In this document: piece by piece, positions 38,592 to 48,376 of the stretch
How the letters are laid out: every line of letters starts with the position of its first letter
Numbering within the stretch: position 1 is the stretch's first letter
Origin: Roseovarius sp.
Lineage (GTDB): Bacteria; Pseudomonadota; Alphaproteobacteria; Rhodobacterales; Rhodobacteraceae
NCBI GenBank assembly: GCA_027493545.1
Contig: JAOSKR010000001.1
Location: forward strand, 524,001-588,000
Direction: 5' to 3'
Length of the DNA: 64,000 nt
Notes under the pieces: generated by a model
What the model saw: only the letters and a program-made list of their open reading frames with translations
Told to the model about the DNA's origin: nothing
Databases searched by the model: none
Translations under genes and position numbers: made by a program

Positions 38592-39005
38592 ATGCGTGAC
38601 AGCTTGAAACAAGGGGTCGAGTTCACTCGTACCATTAACGTCGACGAGGGCCGCACCATCGGCTTCATGGGCGAGGGCGGGCGCGTCTACGCCACCCCCG
38701 AACTGGTGCGCGATATCGAGCACGCCTGCCGCGACCTGATTCTGGAACACGCCGATCCGGGCGAGGATTCGGTCGGCACCGAGGTGGCAATCCGCCATCT
38801 GGCGCCGACGCCCCTGGGGCTCGAGGTGACGATTACCGCCACCGTGGCCGAGGTCGACCGCTCCAGAATCGTTTTCGACATCACCGCTTCGGATCCGATC
38901 GACCGCATCTGCAAGGGCCGGCACGAGCGATTCGTCGTCGATGTCGACAAGACCGTCGAGCGCCTTGCGGCCAAGGCGGCCAAGGCCGCGGACGCGGCGT
39001 CCTGA
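38592..39005 (+). CDS. FlK-like acyl-CoA thioesterase (hotdog fold)
   Basis: 137 residues, resembling the fluoroacetyl-CoA thioesterase-like hotdog family. It shows GRVYATPELVRDIEHACRDL, then EDSVGTEVAIRHLAPTPLGL, then ASDPIDRICKGRHERFVVD. A TTG at 38562 opens the frame earlier, but ATG 38592 follows AAGGGGAGG. It is the first gene of the operon, 20 bases before the molybdoenzyme. It would hydrolyse an aryl-CoA intermediate or overflow product; the exact substrate is inference. Confidence 0.75.
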   Translation: MRDSLKQGVEFTRTINVDEGRTIGFMGEGGRVYATPELVRDIEHACRDLILEHADPGEDSVGTEVAIRHLAPTPLGLEVTITATVAEVDRSRIVFDITASDPIDRICKGRHERFVVDVDKTVERLAAKAAKAADAAS

Positions 39006-39025
39006 TTGACAAGGAAGACCCCCGG

Positions 39026-41758
39026 ATGACGACACTGAAAGCCACGTCGCGGGTGCCCAGCTACTGCTATCAGTGCGTCGCCGGCCCCGATCTGCTGCGG
39101 GTCGAGGTGACCGACGGCGTCGCCACCGAGGTTCGCCCCAACGATGCCGCCGCCGAGGTCCACCCCGCCGGCGGCAAGGTCTGCGTCAAGGCGTTCGGCC
39201 TGATCCAGAAGACCTACAACCCCAACCGGATCAAGACCCCGATGAAGCGGACCAACCCGCGCAAGGGGCGCAACGAGGATCCGGGGTTTGTCCCGATCTC
39301 GTGGGACGAGGCGCTCGATACCGTGGCGGCGCGCCTCAACGTGGTGCGCGAGGCGGGGCTCTACGACGGTTCGGGCTTTCCCCGTGTCGCCGCGAGTTTC
39401 GGCGGCGGCGGCACGCCCACCGCCTATATGGGCACCTTCCCGGCGTTTCTCTCGGCCTTGGGCGCGGTCGACATGAGCTTCGGCTCGGGCCAGGGCGTCA
39501 AGTGCTATCATTCCGAGCATCTTTACGGCGAACTCTGGCACCGCGCCTTCACCGTCTCGCCCGACACCCCCTCGGCCGAGCTGGTGATCTCGTTCGGCGC
39601 CAATGTCGAGGCCTCGGGCGGGGTCTGCGGCATCCGCCGCCACGCCGACGCCCGCGCCCGCGGCATCAAGCGCATCCAGGTCGAGCCGCACTTGTCGGTG
39701 ACCGGCGCCTGCTCGGCCGACTGGGTGCCGATCCGGCCCAAGACCGACGCCGCCTTCCTCTTTGCCATGGTGCATGTGCTGGTGCACGAAATCGGGCTCG
39801 ACCGGCTCGATGTGCCGTTTCTCAGGGACACCACTTCGGCGCCCTACCTGATCGCGCCCAATGGCTATTACCTGCGTGATCCGGCGACCGAAAAGCCGCT
39901 CATCTGGGACGCCACGGCGGGCCGCGCGGTGCCCTATGACACCGAGGGAGCCGACCCCGCCCTGATCGGACCGTTCCGGGCCTCGGGGCTCGAGCTTGGC
40001 CCCGACGAGGTGCGCTGGGAGCACGAGGGTGTCAGCTGCCGCACCGCCTTTGATGCGCTCACCGAGCATGTCGGGCCATACACCCCCGAATGGGCCAGCG
40101 CCATCTGCGACGTCCCCGCCGCGCGCATCCGCGAGACGGCCGAGGCATTCCATTCCCACGCCCATATCGGCGAGACGGTCGAGGTCGGCGGGCGCACCCT
40201 GCCGTTCCGCCCGGTCGCGATCTCGCTCGGCAAGACCGTCAACAACGGCTGGGGCGGCTATGAGTGCTGCTGGGCGCGCACGCTGATGGCCTGCCTCGTC
40301 GGCGGGCTCGAGGTGCCGGGCGGCACTCTGGGCACCACCGTGCGCCTCAACCGTCCCGCCGACAACCGCTGGTCGAGCGTGGTGCCCGGCCGCGACGGGT
40401 TCATGGACTACCCCATGAACACCACCAAGAAGGGCGAATGGACCACCCAGGGCAAATCGCGCCACGCCCATCAGGCGCTGATTCCGCTGGCGGCCAATTC
40501 GCCGTGGAGCCAGGCGCTGGGCCCCACCCATCTGGCGTGGATGATGCAGAAGGAGGGCTTCGACAAGCTGCCCAAACCCACGCCGCCCGATGTCTGGTTC
40601 GTCTACCGCACCAACCCGGCGATCTCGTTCTGGGACACCGCGGCGGTGTCGGACGCGATGGCGAATTTCCCGTTCACCGTGGCCTTTGCCTATACGCACG
40701 ACGAGACCAACTGGACCGCCGACATCCTGCTGCCCGAATGCACCGATCTGGAAGGCATGCAGCTGATCCGCATCGGCGGGTCGAAATATGTCGAGCAGTT
40801 CTGGGATCACACCGGCTTTGCCCTGCGCGAGCCGGCTTCGGAACCCCAGGGCGAGGCGCGCGATTTCAGCTGGATCTCCACCGAGCTGGCGCGGCGCACC
40901 GGCCTGCTGGAAGAATATAATTCGGCGATCAACCGCGGCGCCGCCGGGGTGCGGCTCAAGGGCAAGGACTGGGATTTCTCGCTTGAAGCGGACAAGGTCC
41001 ACAGCGTCGAGGAAATCTGGGACGCCAGCTGCCGCGCGGCCAGCGCCGAGGTGACCGACGGCGCCGAGACCCGGGGTCTCGACTGGTTCCGCGAGCATGG
41101 TTTTCGCACCAAGCCGTTCGACCGGCTGCGCTGGTATCTCTACCCGGCGATGGTCGATCAGGGGCTGCGCTTCGAGCTGCCCTACCAGGAACGCCTTCTG
41201 CGCATCGGCAAGGAGCTCGGGGCGCGGCTCCATGAGGCCGGGATCACCTGGTGGGATCGGCAGCTCAAGGAATACGAGCCGATGCCGCACTGGCAGGACC
41301 TGCCCAAGCTCTGGGAGGACGCGCTCGAGGCCGGTTTCGGCGTCGATGTCGGCGACTATCCCTTCTGGCTGCTGACCGCGCGCTCGATGCAGTATTCCTG
41401 GGGCGGCAACGCCGGGCTGCAGATGATCCACGAGGTGGCCAAGAACATCGCCGGCCACGGCGGCGTGGTGATGAACCCGCAGGCCGCGCGCAAGCTGGGG
41501 CTGAAGGAGGGCGACCTTGTCGAGGTCGCCTCGCCGGTGGGCACGACGCGGGGCGCGGTGGTGCTGCGCCACGGCATCCGGCCTGACACATTGCTGATGC
41601 TGGGCCAGTTCGACCACTGGAAGACGCCCTATGCCAAGGATCTGCACATGCCCAGCATGAACGCGCTGATGCCGATGCTGCTCGATCTGACCGACGCCAC
41701 CGGCTCGGGCGCCGATCTGGTCAAGGTCAAGGTCACGCCGCTGGGAGTGGACGCATGA
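39026..41758 (+). CDS. PadB-like molybdopterin oxidoreductase (arylacetyl-CoA:acceptor oxidoreductase, catalytic subunit)
   Basis: DMSO-reductase-family enzyme of 910 residues with a bis-MGD cofactor. The N-terminus SYCYQCVAGPDLL keeps C14 and C17, with C53 later (GGKVCVKAFG). The usual third cysteine of C-x2-C-x3-C is absent, an Asp (D22) lying nearby. Conserved stretches are NPNRIKTPMKRTNP, FVPISWDEALD, SFGANVEASGG, WVYRTNPA-like WFVYRTNPAISFWD and HDETNWTADILLPECTDLE. No Tat signal, so it acts in the cytoplasm. It resembles Thauera PadB, which oxidises phenylacetyl-CoA to phenylglyoxylate. The next gene overlaps by ATGA and gives its electron-transfer subunit. Confidence 0.8.
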   Translation: MTTLKATSRVPSYCYQCVAGPDLLRVEVTDGVATEVRPNDAAAEVHPAGGKVCVKAFGLIQKTYNPNRIKTPMKRTNPRKGRNEDPGFVPISWDEALDTVAARLNVVREAGLYDGSGFPRVAASFGGGGTPTAYMGTFPAFLSALGAVDMSFGSGQGVKCYHSEHLYGELWHRAFTVSPDTPSAELVISFGANVEASGGVCGIRRHADARARGIKRIQVEPHLSVTGACSADWVPIRPKTDAAFLFAMVHVLVHEIGLDRLDVPFLRDTTSAPYLIAPNGYYLRDPATEKPLIWDATAGRAVPYDTEGADPALIGPFRASGLELGPDEVRWEHEGVSCRTAFDALTEHVGPYTPEWASAICDVPAARIRETAEAFHSHAHIGETVEVGGRTLPFRPVAISLGKTVNNGWGGYECCWARTLMACLVGGLEVPGGTLGTTVRLNRPADNRWSSVVPGRDGFMDYPMNTTKKGEWTTQGKSRHAHQALIPLAANSPWSQALGPTHLAWMMQKEGFDKLPKPTPPDVWFVYRTNPAISFWDTAAVSDAMANFPFTVAFAYTHDETNWTADILLPECTDLEGMQLIRIGGSKYVEQFWDHTGFALREPASEPQGEARDFSWISTELARRTGLLEEYNSAINRGAAGVRLKGKDWDFSLEADKVHSVEEIWDASCRAASAEVTDGAETRGLDWFREHGFRTKPFDRLRWYLYPAMVDQGLRFELPYQERLLRIGKELGARLHEAGITWWDRQLKEYEPMPHWQDLPKLWEDALEAGFGVDVGDYPFWLLTARSMQYSWGGNAGLQMIHEVAKNIAGHGGVVMNPQAARKLGLKEGDLVEVASPVGTTRGAVVLRHGIRPDTLLMLGQFDHWKTPYAKDLHMPSMNALMPMLLDLTDATGSGADLVKVKVTPLGVDA

Positions 41759-43362
41759 CACGCTGGGGCATCGTCGCCGATCTCAACCGCTGCGTCGGCT
41801 GCCAGACCTGCACCGCCGCCTGCAAGCACGCCAACGCGACCGCGCCCGGGGTGCAGTGGCGGAAGGTGCTCGATATCGAGGCGGGCGAGTTTCCCGACGT
41901 GCGCCGCAGTTTCCTGCCGGTGGGCTGCATGCATTGCGACGATGCGCCGTGTCTCGACGTCTGCCCCTCGACGGCCACGCGCAAGCGCGCCGACGGGCTC
42001 GTCACCATCGACTATGACAAGTGCATCGGCTGCGGCTACTGCATCGTCGCCTGCCCTTATCAGGCCCGATCGAAAGTGACCCAGCCGGCGCGCGCCTTCG
42101 GCGGCGAGCAGATGCGCCACGAGGCCAAGCGCGAGGATCCCGCGCGCCTCAACGTGGCGCAGAAATGCACCTTCTGCGTCGATCGCATCGACGCCGGGCT
42201 GGCGCGTGGCGAGGTGCCGGGCATCGACGCCGAGGCGACGCCCGCCTGCGTCAATTCCTGCATCGCCTCGGCGCTGCATTTCGGCGACCTGGAGGACCCC
42301 GAGAGCAACGTCTCGCGCCTCCTGGCCGAGAACCAGAGCTTTACCATGCATCCCGAATTGGGCACCGGGCCGGGCATTCACTATCTCTACGACCGCGACG
42401 ACAACGAGGGCTCGCAAGGCGACGCCCCGATCGAGGGCGATCCCGAGATGGTGGCAGAGCCGGTGGGCATGGGCGGCGTGGTGCCCAAGCTGCAACGGGC
42501 CTGGGACTGGCGCGCGGCCACCAACTTCATCCTCGGCGGCACCGGCAGCGGGCTGGCGGTCGCGGGCGCCGTGGCGGGTGCGCCGCCGGTGGTCTTTGCG
42601 GTGGCGCTCCTGCACGTCGCGCTGGGGCTCTTCGCGGTGTGGCTTGAAATCGGCCGGCCGTGGCGGTTTCTCAACGTCTTCCTTCACCCCGCGCGGTCCT
42701 GGATGTCGCGTGAGGCGCTGGCGGCGATGCCGCTCTTCGCCTTCGGCGGGCTGACGGTGCTGACCGGCCATCCCGCGGCGGCGGCACTGACGGGCGTCTT
42801 CGGGATGATCTTCCTATATTGCCGGGCGCGCATCCTTCAGGCCGCCAAGGGCATTCCGGCCTGGCGGCAGCAGGGCATCGTCGGGCTGATCGCGGCGACC
42901 GGGCTGACCGAGGGCACCGCGGCGCTGACGGTGCTGGCGGGGCTGGCGCTGATGGGCGGCATCGCCGGCGTGGCCCAGGTGCCGCTGGCGGCGCTCTGCG
43001 GGGCACTTGCCGTGCTGGTGGCGGTGCGGCATGCTGCATGGCGGGCCTACCGGCGCCGGCTGGGCGAAACCGGCGCGCCGGTGGGTGCCTTCGAGGCGCT
43101 CGACGGCGCCGCGCTGAGACTGACGGCCGGGCATCAGCTGGTGCCGCTGGCGCTGCTGGCCGCGGCGCTGGTGGTGCCGGGCGCCACCGGAGCGGCGCTG
43201 GCAGTGTCGGGCGCGGCGCTGGCGCTGGCGTCGGGCTGGGCCTTCAAGGGGGTGCTGATCACCCGCGCGGCCTTTGATCAGGGCTACTCGCTGGCGCGCT
43301 TTCCGGCGCGTGGCGCGGGCAAGCCGGCGCGAGGCGTCAAACCGGGATGGAGCCTGTCATGA
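41755..43362 (+). CDS. fused four-cluster ferredoxin / DmsC-like membrane anchor (PadC-PadD-like)
   Basis: 535 residues. Residues 1-180 form a DmsB/PadC-type ferredoxin with four cysteine groups: CVGCQTCTAACKHAN, CMHCDDAPCLDVCPS, CIGCGYCIVACP and CTFCVDRI...CVNSC. Residues about 255-515 hold eight or so membrane spans like DmsC. The fusion joins what are separate PadC and PadD subunits in Thauera. It would pass electrons from the molybdoenzyme to the quinone pool. It overlaps the genes on both sides by ATGA. Intact. Confidence 0.85.
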   Translation: MTRWGIVADLNRCVGCQTCTAACKHANATAPGVQWRKVLDIEAGEFPDVRRSFLPVGCMHCDDAPCLDVCPSTATRKRADGLVTIDYDKCIGCGYCIVACPYQARSKVTQPARAFGGEQMRHEAKREDPARLNVAQKCTFCVDRIDAGLARGEVPGIDAEATPACVNSCIASALHFGDLEDPESNVSRLLAENQSFTMHPELGTGPGIHYLYDRDDNEGSQGDAPIEGDPEMVAEPVGMGGVVPKLQRAWDWRAATNFILGGTGSGLAVAGAVAGAPPVVFAVALLHVALGLFAVWLEIGRPWRFLNVFLHPARSWMSREALAAMPLFAFGGLTVLTGHPAAAALTGVFGMIFLYCRARILQAAKGIPAWRQQGIVGLIAATGLTEGTAALTVLAGLALMGGIAGVAQVPLAALCGALAVLVAVRHAAWRAYRRRLGETGAPVGAFEALDGAALRLTAGHQLVPLALLAAALVVPGATGAALAVSGAALALASGWAFKGVLITRAAFDQGYSLARFPARGAGKPARGVKPGWSLS

Positions 43363-45542
43363 ACGTTCAGGCAAGCAGACAATCGGCCGTCGCCGCCACC
43401 GGGCTGGGGATGGAACGCTCGTTCGCCGGCGAGGTGGAAAAGCTCAAGCTCGGCGCCGGCGAGGTGTTCGAGGGCGAGGCCATCGTTGCGGTGACCAAGG
43501 CGATCCTGCAATCGGGTGTCGCTTACGTCGGCGGCTATCCCGGCGCGCCGGTGTCGCACCTGATGGACGTTCTCGCCGAGGCGCGGGGCGCCATTCTGGA
43601 GCCCATGGGCATTACCTTCGAGCAGTCGTCGAGCGAGGCCGGCGCGGCGGCGCTCTTGGGCGCCTCGATCAACTACCCGCTGCGCGGCGCGGTGACGTGG
43701 AAATCCATCGTCGGCACCAATGTCGCCTCGGACGCGCTTTCCAACGTCGCCTCGGCGGGGGTCACCGGCGGCGCGCTGATCGTCGTGGGCGAGGATTACG
43801 GCGAGGGTGCCAGCGTCATCCAGGAGCGCACCCATGCCACCGCGCTCAAGTCCTCGATCCCGATGCTCGATCCGCGCTACGACATGGACCGGCTGGTGGA
43901 GCTTACCGAACAGGCGTTCGAGCTTTCCGAGGCCGCACGCCTGCCGGTGATCATGAGCCTGCGCATCCGCGCCGCCCACATGACCGGATCGTTCACCTGC
44001 AAGAACAACCGCGCGCCGGAGTTCAGCCCGCACAATCCGCTGCCCGGCGCGGTGCAGGACAGCGGCAACATCGTGCTGCCGCCGGCGAGCTATGCCCAGG
44101 AGCGCGACAAGTTCGAAACCCGTCTGCCGGCAGCGCAGCGATTCATCGTCGAGCACGGCATCAACGAGATCGAGCCCGGGCGCCGCGAACGGCTGGGCAT
44201 CGTCCTGCAGGGCGGCACCTATGGCTCGGTCGTGCGCGCGCTCGGCCTTCTGGGTGCGACCGGAGCGGATGGAAAGACCCCGGTGCCGCTTCTGGTGCTC
44301 AACGCCATTCACCCGCTGGTGCCCGACCAGATCGCCGATTTCATGAAGGGCAAGGACGCGGTGCTGGTCATCGAGGAAGGCAACCCGGCCTTCATCGAGC
44401 GTGAAATCCGCGAAATCCTGCACCTGCGCGGGCTGCCCTGCCGCCTGCGCGGCAAGGACATCCTGCCGATGGCGGGCGAGTACACGCTCGACGTGGTGCG
44501 CCGCGGCATCGGCACGTTTCTCAGCGAAGAAGACGGCAAGGAGGACGGGCTCGGCCCGGCGGCCGAAACGGCGCTGGTCGCGCTGGAGGCGGCGCTGGCC
44601 GAGACCCGCGCCGCGCTCGACGCCACCGCGCCGCCGCCGCGCCCGCCCTCGTTCTGCACCGGCTGCCCCGAGCGCCCGGTCTTCACCGCCTTGAAACTGC
44701 TGCAGCGCGAGCGGGGCAAGTTCCACGTTTCCTCGGATATCGGCTGCAACACGTTCTCGACATTGCCGCCCTTCAACACCGGCTCGACGGTCCTCGGCTA
44801 CGGGCTGAGCCTGGCCTCGGGCGGCGCGGTGGGGCCGCCGCTGAAACAGCCGGCGGTAGCGGTGATGGGGGACGGCGCGTTCTGGCATGGCGGGCTGACG
44901 ACCGGTGCCGCCAACGCCCACTGGAACGGGCACGAATCGGTGCTGGTGGTGCTGGAGAACGGCTATGCCTCGGCCACCGGCCAGCAGCATGTGCCCTCGA
45001 CCGGCTCGACCGCCTGGGGCCGTCCGGTGAAGCTGTCGATCGAGCGGGTGCTGCGTTCGATGGGGATCGGCTGGATCCGGCGCGTGAACGCCTACAAGGT
45101 CTCGCAATCGCTGCGGGCGCTGCGTGCCGCGCTCGACGCCAAGGGCAAGGGGCTCAGGGTGGTGATCTCGGACGAGGAATGCATGCTCGCCCGTCAGCGC
45201 CGCGAAAAGCGCCTCGCGGCGGCGCGCGAGGCCGCCGGCAAGGCGGTCCGGCGCGAACGTTTCGGCGTCGACGAGGAGGTATGCAGCGGCGATCATTCCT
45301 GCATGCGCCTGTCGGGCTGCCCGTCGCTGACGCTGAGGCGCGGGCAGGATCCGCTCAAGGACGGGCCGGCGGCGGTGGTCGATCCCACCTGCGTGGCCTG
45401 CGGGCTGTGTGGCGAGGCGGCGCATGCGGCGTCCCTCTGCCCGTCGTTCTACCGTGCGCGCACGGTCAGGAACCCCGGCGCGCTGGCGCGGCTGCGCCAC
45501 CGGGTCGAGGGCGGGCTCCTGCGGATGATGGGGGCGTCATGA
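43359..45542 (+). CDS. iorA: indolepyruvate/2-oxoacid ferredoxin oxidoreductase, alpha subunit IorA
   Basis: Thiamine-diphosphate enzyme subunit, 727 residues. Pyrimidine-binding domain (GGYPGAPVSHLMD, FEQSSSEAGAAALLGAS), a middle domain, and a ThDP domain with FCTGCPERPVF, SDIGCNTF and GDGAFWHGG...ENGYAS. It ends in a ferredoxin-like region with CSGDHSCMRLSGCPS and CVACGLCG. It oxidatively decarboxylates aryl 2-oxoacids to acyl-CoA. Known Ior acts on arylpyruvates; in this operon an arylglyoxylate is also plausible. ATG 43359 overlaps the previous stop (ATGA), though ATG 43347 is also in frame. Confidence 0.88.
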   Translation: MNVQASRQSAVAATGLGMERSFAGEVEKLKLGAGEVFEGEAIVAVTKAILQSGVAYVGGYPGAPVSHLMDVLAEARGAILEPMGITFEQSSSEAGAAALLGASINYPLRGAVTWKSIVGTNVASDALSNVASAGVTGGALIVVGEDYGEGASVIQERTHATALKSSIPMLDPRYDMDRLVELTEQAFELSEAARLPVIMSLRIRAAHMTGSFTCKNNRAPEFSPHNPLPGAVQDSGNIVLPPASYAQERDKFETRLPAAQRFIVEHGINEIEPGRRERLGIVLQGGTYGSVVRALGLLGATGADGKTPVPLLVLNAIHPLVPDQIADFMKGKDAVLVIEEGNPAFIEREIREILHLRGLPCRLRGKDILPMAGEYTLDVVRRGIGTFLSEEDGKEDGLGPAAETALVALEAALAETRAALDATAPPPRPPSFCTGCPERPVFTALKLLQRERGKFHVSSDIGCNTFSTLPPFNTGSTVLGYGLSLASGGAVGPPLKQPAVAVMGDGAFWHGGLTTGAANAHWNGHESVLVVLENGYASATGQQHVPSTGSTAWGRPVKLSIERVLRSMGIGWIRRVNAYKVSQSLRALRAALDAKGKGLRVVISDEECMLARQRREKRLAAAREAAGKAVRRERFGVDEEVCSGDHSCMRLSGCPSLTLRRGQDPLKDGPAAVVDPTCVACGLCGEAAHAASLCPSFYRARTVRNPGALARLRHRVEGGLLRMMGAS

Positions 45543-46984
45543 GCGCCACCGCCAACCGGCCCGTCTGCATCCTCATCAGCGCGCTGGGCGGGCAGGGCGG
45601 CGGCGTGCTCGTCGACTGGCTGGTTTCGGCGGCGCGCGCCGAGGGGCTGGCGGCCCAGGCCACCTCGATCCCCGGCGTGGCCCAGCGCACCGGCGCCACC
45701 ACCTATTACTTCGAGGTCTATCCCCGCCGCGAGGGCGTGGGCGGACAGCATTTCTCGATCTACCCGGCCGCCGGGTCGGTCGATCTGCTCCTGTCCTTCG
45801 AGCCGATGGAGGCGGGGCGCGCGCTTGCCGGCGGGCTGGTGGGCGCCGAGACCACGGTCATCACCGCCCGCGACCGGGTGATCAGCACCGCCGAAAAGGT
45901 CCTGCCGGGGGACGGTATCCTCGATGCCGCGCCGGTGCTGGCCGCACTCGATCAGCGCGCCAGGCGCCTGCAGACGATCGACCTCAGGATGGCGACCGAG
46001 GAAACCGGTGCCCATCCCAACGCGCTGATGTTCGGGGCGCTCTCGGCCAGCGGTGTGCTGCCCTTCGGGTATGAGGCGTGCCGCGCCGCGATCGCCGGGT
46101 CGGGCAAGGCGGTGAAGGCCAACCTCGCCGGCTTCGAGGCCGGGCGCCGTCTGCCGAAAACCGCGCCCGATCCGGCTGCGGCCGCGGGCGCGGGGTTCGA
46201 TCTGCCACCCGAGGGCGCTGGCGGCGGAGATCGACAAGCTGCCCGCCCCCACGCGGCCGATGGCCGGGCACGCGGTCGCGCGCCTCGCCGACTATCAGAG
46301 CGACGCCTATGCCCGGCTCTATCTCGAGCGGCTGGGGCGCATCGCCAGGGTTGACAGCGCCGAGCGCGACTGGAAGCTGACGCAACTCGCGGCGCGGCGG
46401 CTGGGGGCGTGGATGGCGTTCGAGGACGTGATCCGCGTGGCCCAGCTCAAGACCCGGCCCGGGCGGCTGGCGCGCATCCGCCGCGAACTGGGCGCGCCCG
46501 AGGGCGCGCCGCTGACGGTGCACGAGTTCCTCAAACCCGGACGCGAAGAGCTGATGGGGCTTCTGCCCGCGCCCTTCGCCCCCTGCTGGGGCGCGAACGG
46601 CCCGTCGTTTACGGGCGCGGACTGGCGATCAAGCTGCGCACCACCGGGCCTGTGGGCTGGCTGTCGCTGCGGCTTTTGTCGCGGCTGCGCCGCTGGCGGC
46701 CGTGGACGGCGCGCTACCGGCAGGAACAGAGGTTGATCGAGCAATGGGTCGGCGCCATCGTGGCGGCGGCCGGGGTGGATTATGCGCTGGCCTGCGATAC
46801 GGCCGAACTGGCCGCCTGGGTGCGCGGCTATGGTGAAACCCGCCATCGCGGTTTTCGGCAACTGGGCCAGACGCTGGCGGAGTATTCCGCGCGTCTCGGC
46901 GCGGACAGTGCCGCGCTGGCGGCGTCGGTCAGGGCAGGGCGCAAGGCCGCCCATTCGGACCAGGACAGGGAGGTAAAGCCATGA
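45539..46984 (+). CDS. iorB: indolepyruvate/2-oxoacid ferredoxin oxidoreductase, beta subunit IorB (long form), two frameshifts
   Basis: The gamma-type domain of 2-oxoacid oxidoreductases opens the protein (ISALGGQGGGVLVDWLVSAA, SIPGVAQRTGATTYYFE). A long C-terminal extension follows, giving about 481 residues instead of about 200 for archaeal IorB; bacteria commonly have this long form. One surplus base near 46212 (before ALAAEIDKLPAPTRP) and one missing C near 46580 (before LLGRERPVVYGRGLAIKL) interrupt the frame. It forms the oxidoreductase with IorA. ATGA overlaps with iorA and paaK. Confidence 0.83.
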
Positions 46985-48327
46985 CAGTGGCAGAAAAGAC
47001 AAGATCCGAGACCGCCGGTGACGATTTCATGCTCGACCGCGCGGCCGAGACGATGCCGCGCGACAAGCTGCGCGCGCTGCAACTCGAGCGGCTGAAATGG
47101 TCGCTCAGGCATGCCTGTGACAACTCGCCCTTCTACGCCAGGGCGTTCGCGGCGGCGGGGGTGACAGCCGATGATCTGAAATCGCTCGACGACCTGCGGC
47201 GGTTTCCGTTCACCGTCAAGACCGATCTGCGCGACACCTACCCCTTTGGCATGTTCGCGGTTTCGCGGGACAATCTGCGGCGGCTGCATGCCTCGTCGGG
47301 CACCACCGGCAAGCCCACCGTGGTGGGCTACACCCAGGGCGATCTCGACCGCTGGGCCGACCTGATGGCGCGGTCGATGGCGGCCGCGGGCGCGCGGCCG
47401 GGCGACGTGGTGCACAACGCCTACGGGTACGGGCTCTTTACCGGGGGCCTCGGGGCGCATTACGGGGCCGAGCGGCTGGGCTGCATCGTCGTGCCGATCT
47501 CGGGCGGCGGTACCGAGCGGCAGATCATGCTGTTGCAGGATTTTGCGCCGCGGGTGCTCTGTGCCACTCCCTCCTATGCCCTCAACCTCGCCGAATCGGC
47601 GATGCAGATGGGGGTCGACCCGGCAACGCTGTCGGTGAGCCGCGGCATTTTCGGCGCCGAGCCCTGGAGCGAGGAGATGCGCGCCGAGCTCGACCGGCTG
47701 TTCGGTCTCAAGGCGGTCGACATCTACGGACTGTCCGAGATCATGGGGCCGGGCGTGGCCTGCGAATGCGATCACTCGCGCGAGGGGCTGCACGGCTGGG
47801 AGGATCACTTCATCTTCGAGGTCATAGATCCCGAGACCAAAGAGCCGCTGCCGATGGGCGAGAGCGGCGAGCTGGTGATCACCACGCTGACCAAGGAAGC
47901 GCTGCCGATGGTGCGCTACCGCACCCGCGACATCACCCGGCTGACCGACGAGCCCTGCACCTGCGGGCGCACGCATCTGCGCATCCAGCGCATCACCGGG
48001 CGCGACGACGACATGATGATCATCCGCGGCGTCAACGTCTACCCCAGCCAGGTCGAGGCCGCGCTGGTCGGAGCGCCGGGACTTGCGCCACATTACCAGA
48101 TCGTGCTGGAACGCGAAGGCGTGATGGACACGATGTCCCTCGAGGTCGAGGTCGCCGTGGGCGCGGCCGAGTGCGAGGACGACCAAATCCGCATCGCCGC
48201 CGAAGTACGCCACCGCATCAAGGGGCTGATCGGCGTCACCTGCAAGGTGCGCGCGCTGGCGCCGGGTTCGGTGCCGCGGTCGCAGGGCAAGGCGGTGCGG
48301 GTCAAGGACATGCGCAAGAAGGGCTGA
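46981..48327 (+). CDS. paaK: phenylacetate-CoA ligase
   Basis: Adenylate-forming ligase of 448 residues making arylacetyl-CoA from the acid, ATP and CoA. Motifs: the P-loop LHASSGTTGKPTVVGYT, YGLSEIMGPG, YRTRDITRL, GRDDDMMIIRGVNVYPSQVE, and the lysine in PRSQGKAVRV. In this operon it would activate phenylacetate or 4-hydroxyphenylacetate brought in by the adjacent importer. Intact; last gene of operon 1. Confidence 0.92.
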   Translation: MTVAEKTRSETAGDDFMLDRAAETMPRDKLRALQLERLKWSLRHACDNSPFYARAFAAAGVTADDLKSLDDLRRFPFTVKTDLRDTYPFGMFAVSRDNLRRLHASSGTTGKPTVVGYTQGDLDRWADLMARSMAAAGARPGDVVHNAYGYGLFTGGLGAHYGAERLGCIVVPISGGGTERQIMLLQDFAPRVLCATPSYALNLAESAMQMGVDPATLSVSRGIFGAEPWSEEMRAELDRLFGLKAVDIYGLSEIMGPGVACECDHSREGLHGWEDHFIFEVIDPETKEPLPMGESGELVITTLTKEALPMVRYRTRDITRLTDEPCTCGRTHLRIQRITGRDDDMMIIRGVNVYPSQVEAALVGAPGLAPHYQIVLEREGVMDTMSLEVEVAVGAAECEDDQIRIAAEVRHRIKGLIGVTCKVRALAPGSVPRSQGKAVRVKDMRKKG

Positions 48328-48376
48328 ATGCCGCATGCGGGCAATGTGAAAACAGGTGAAAACGGCACCGGATACA

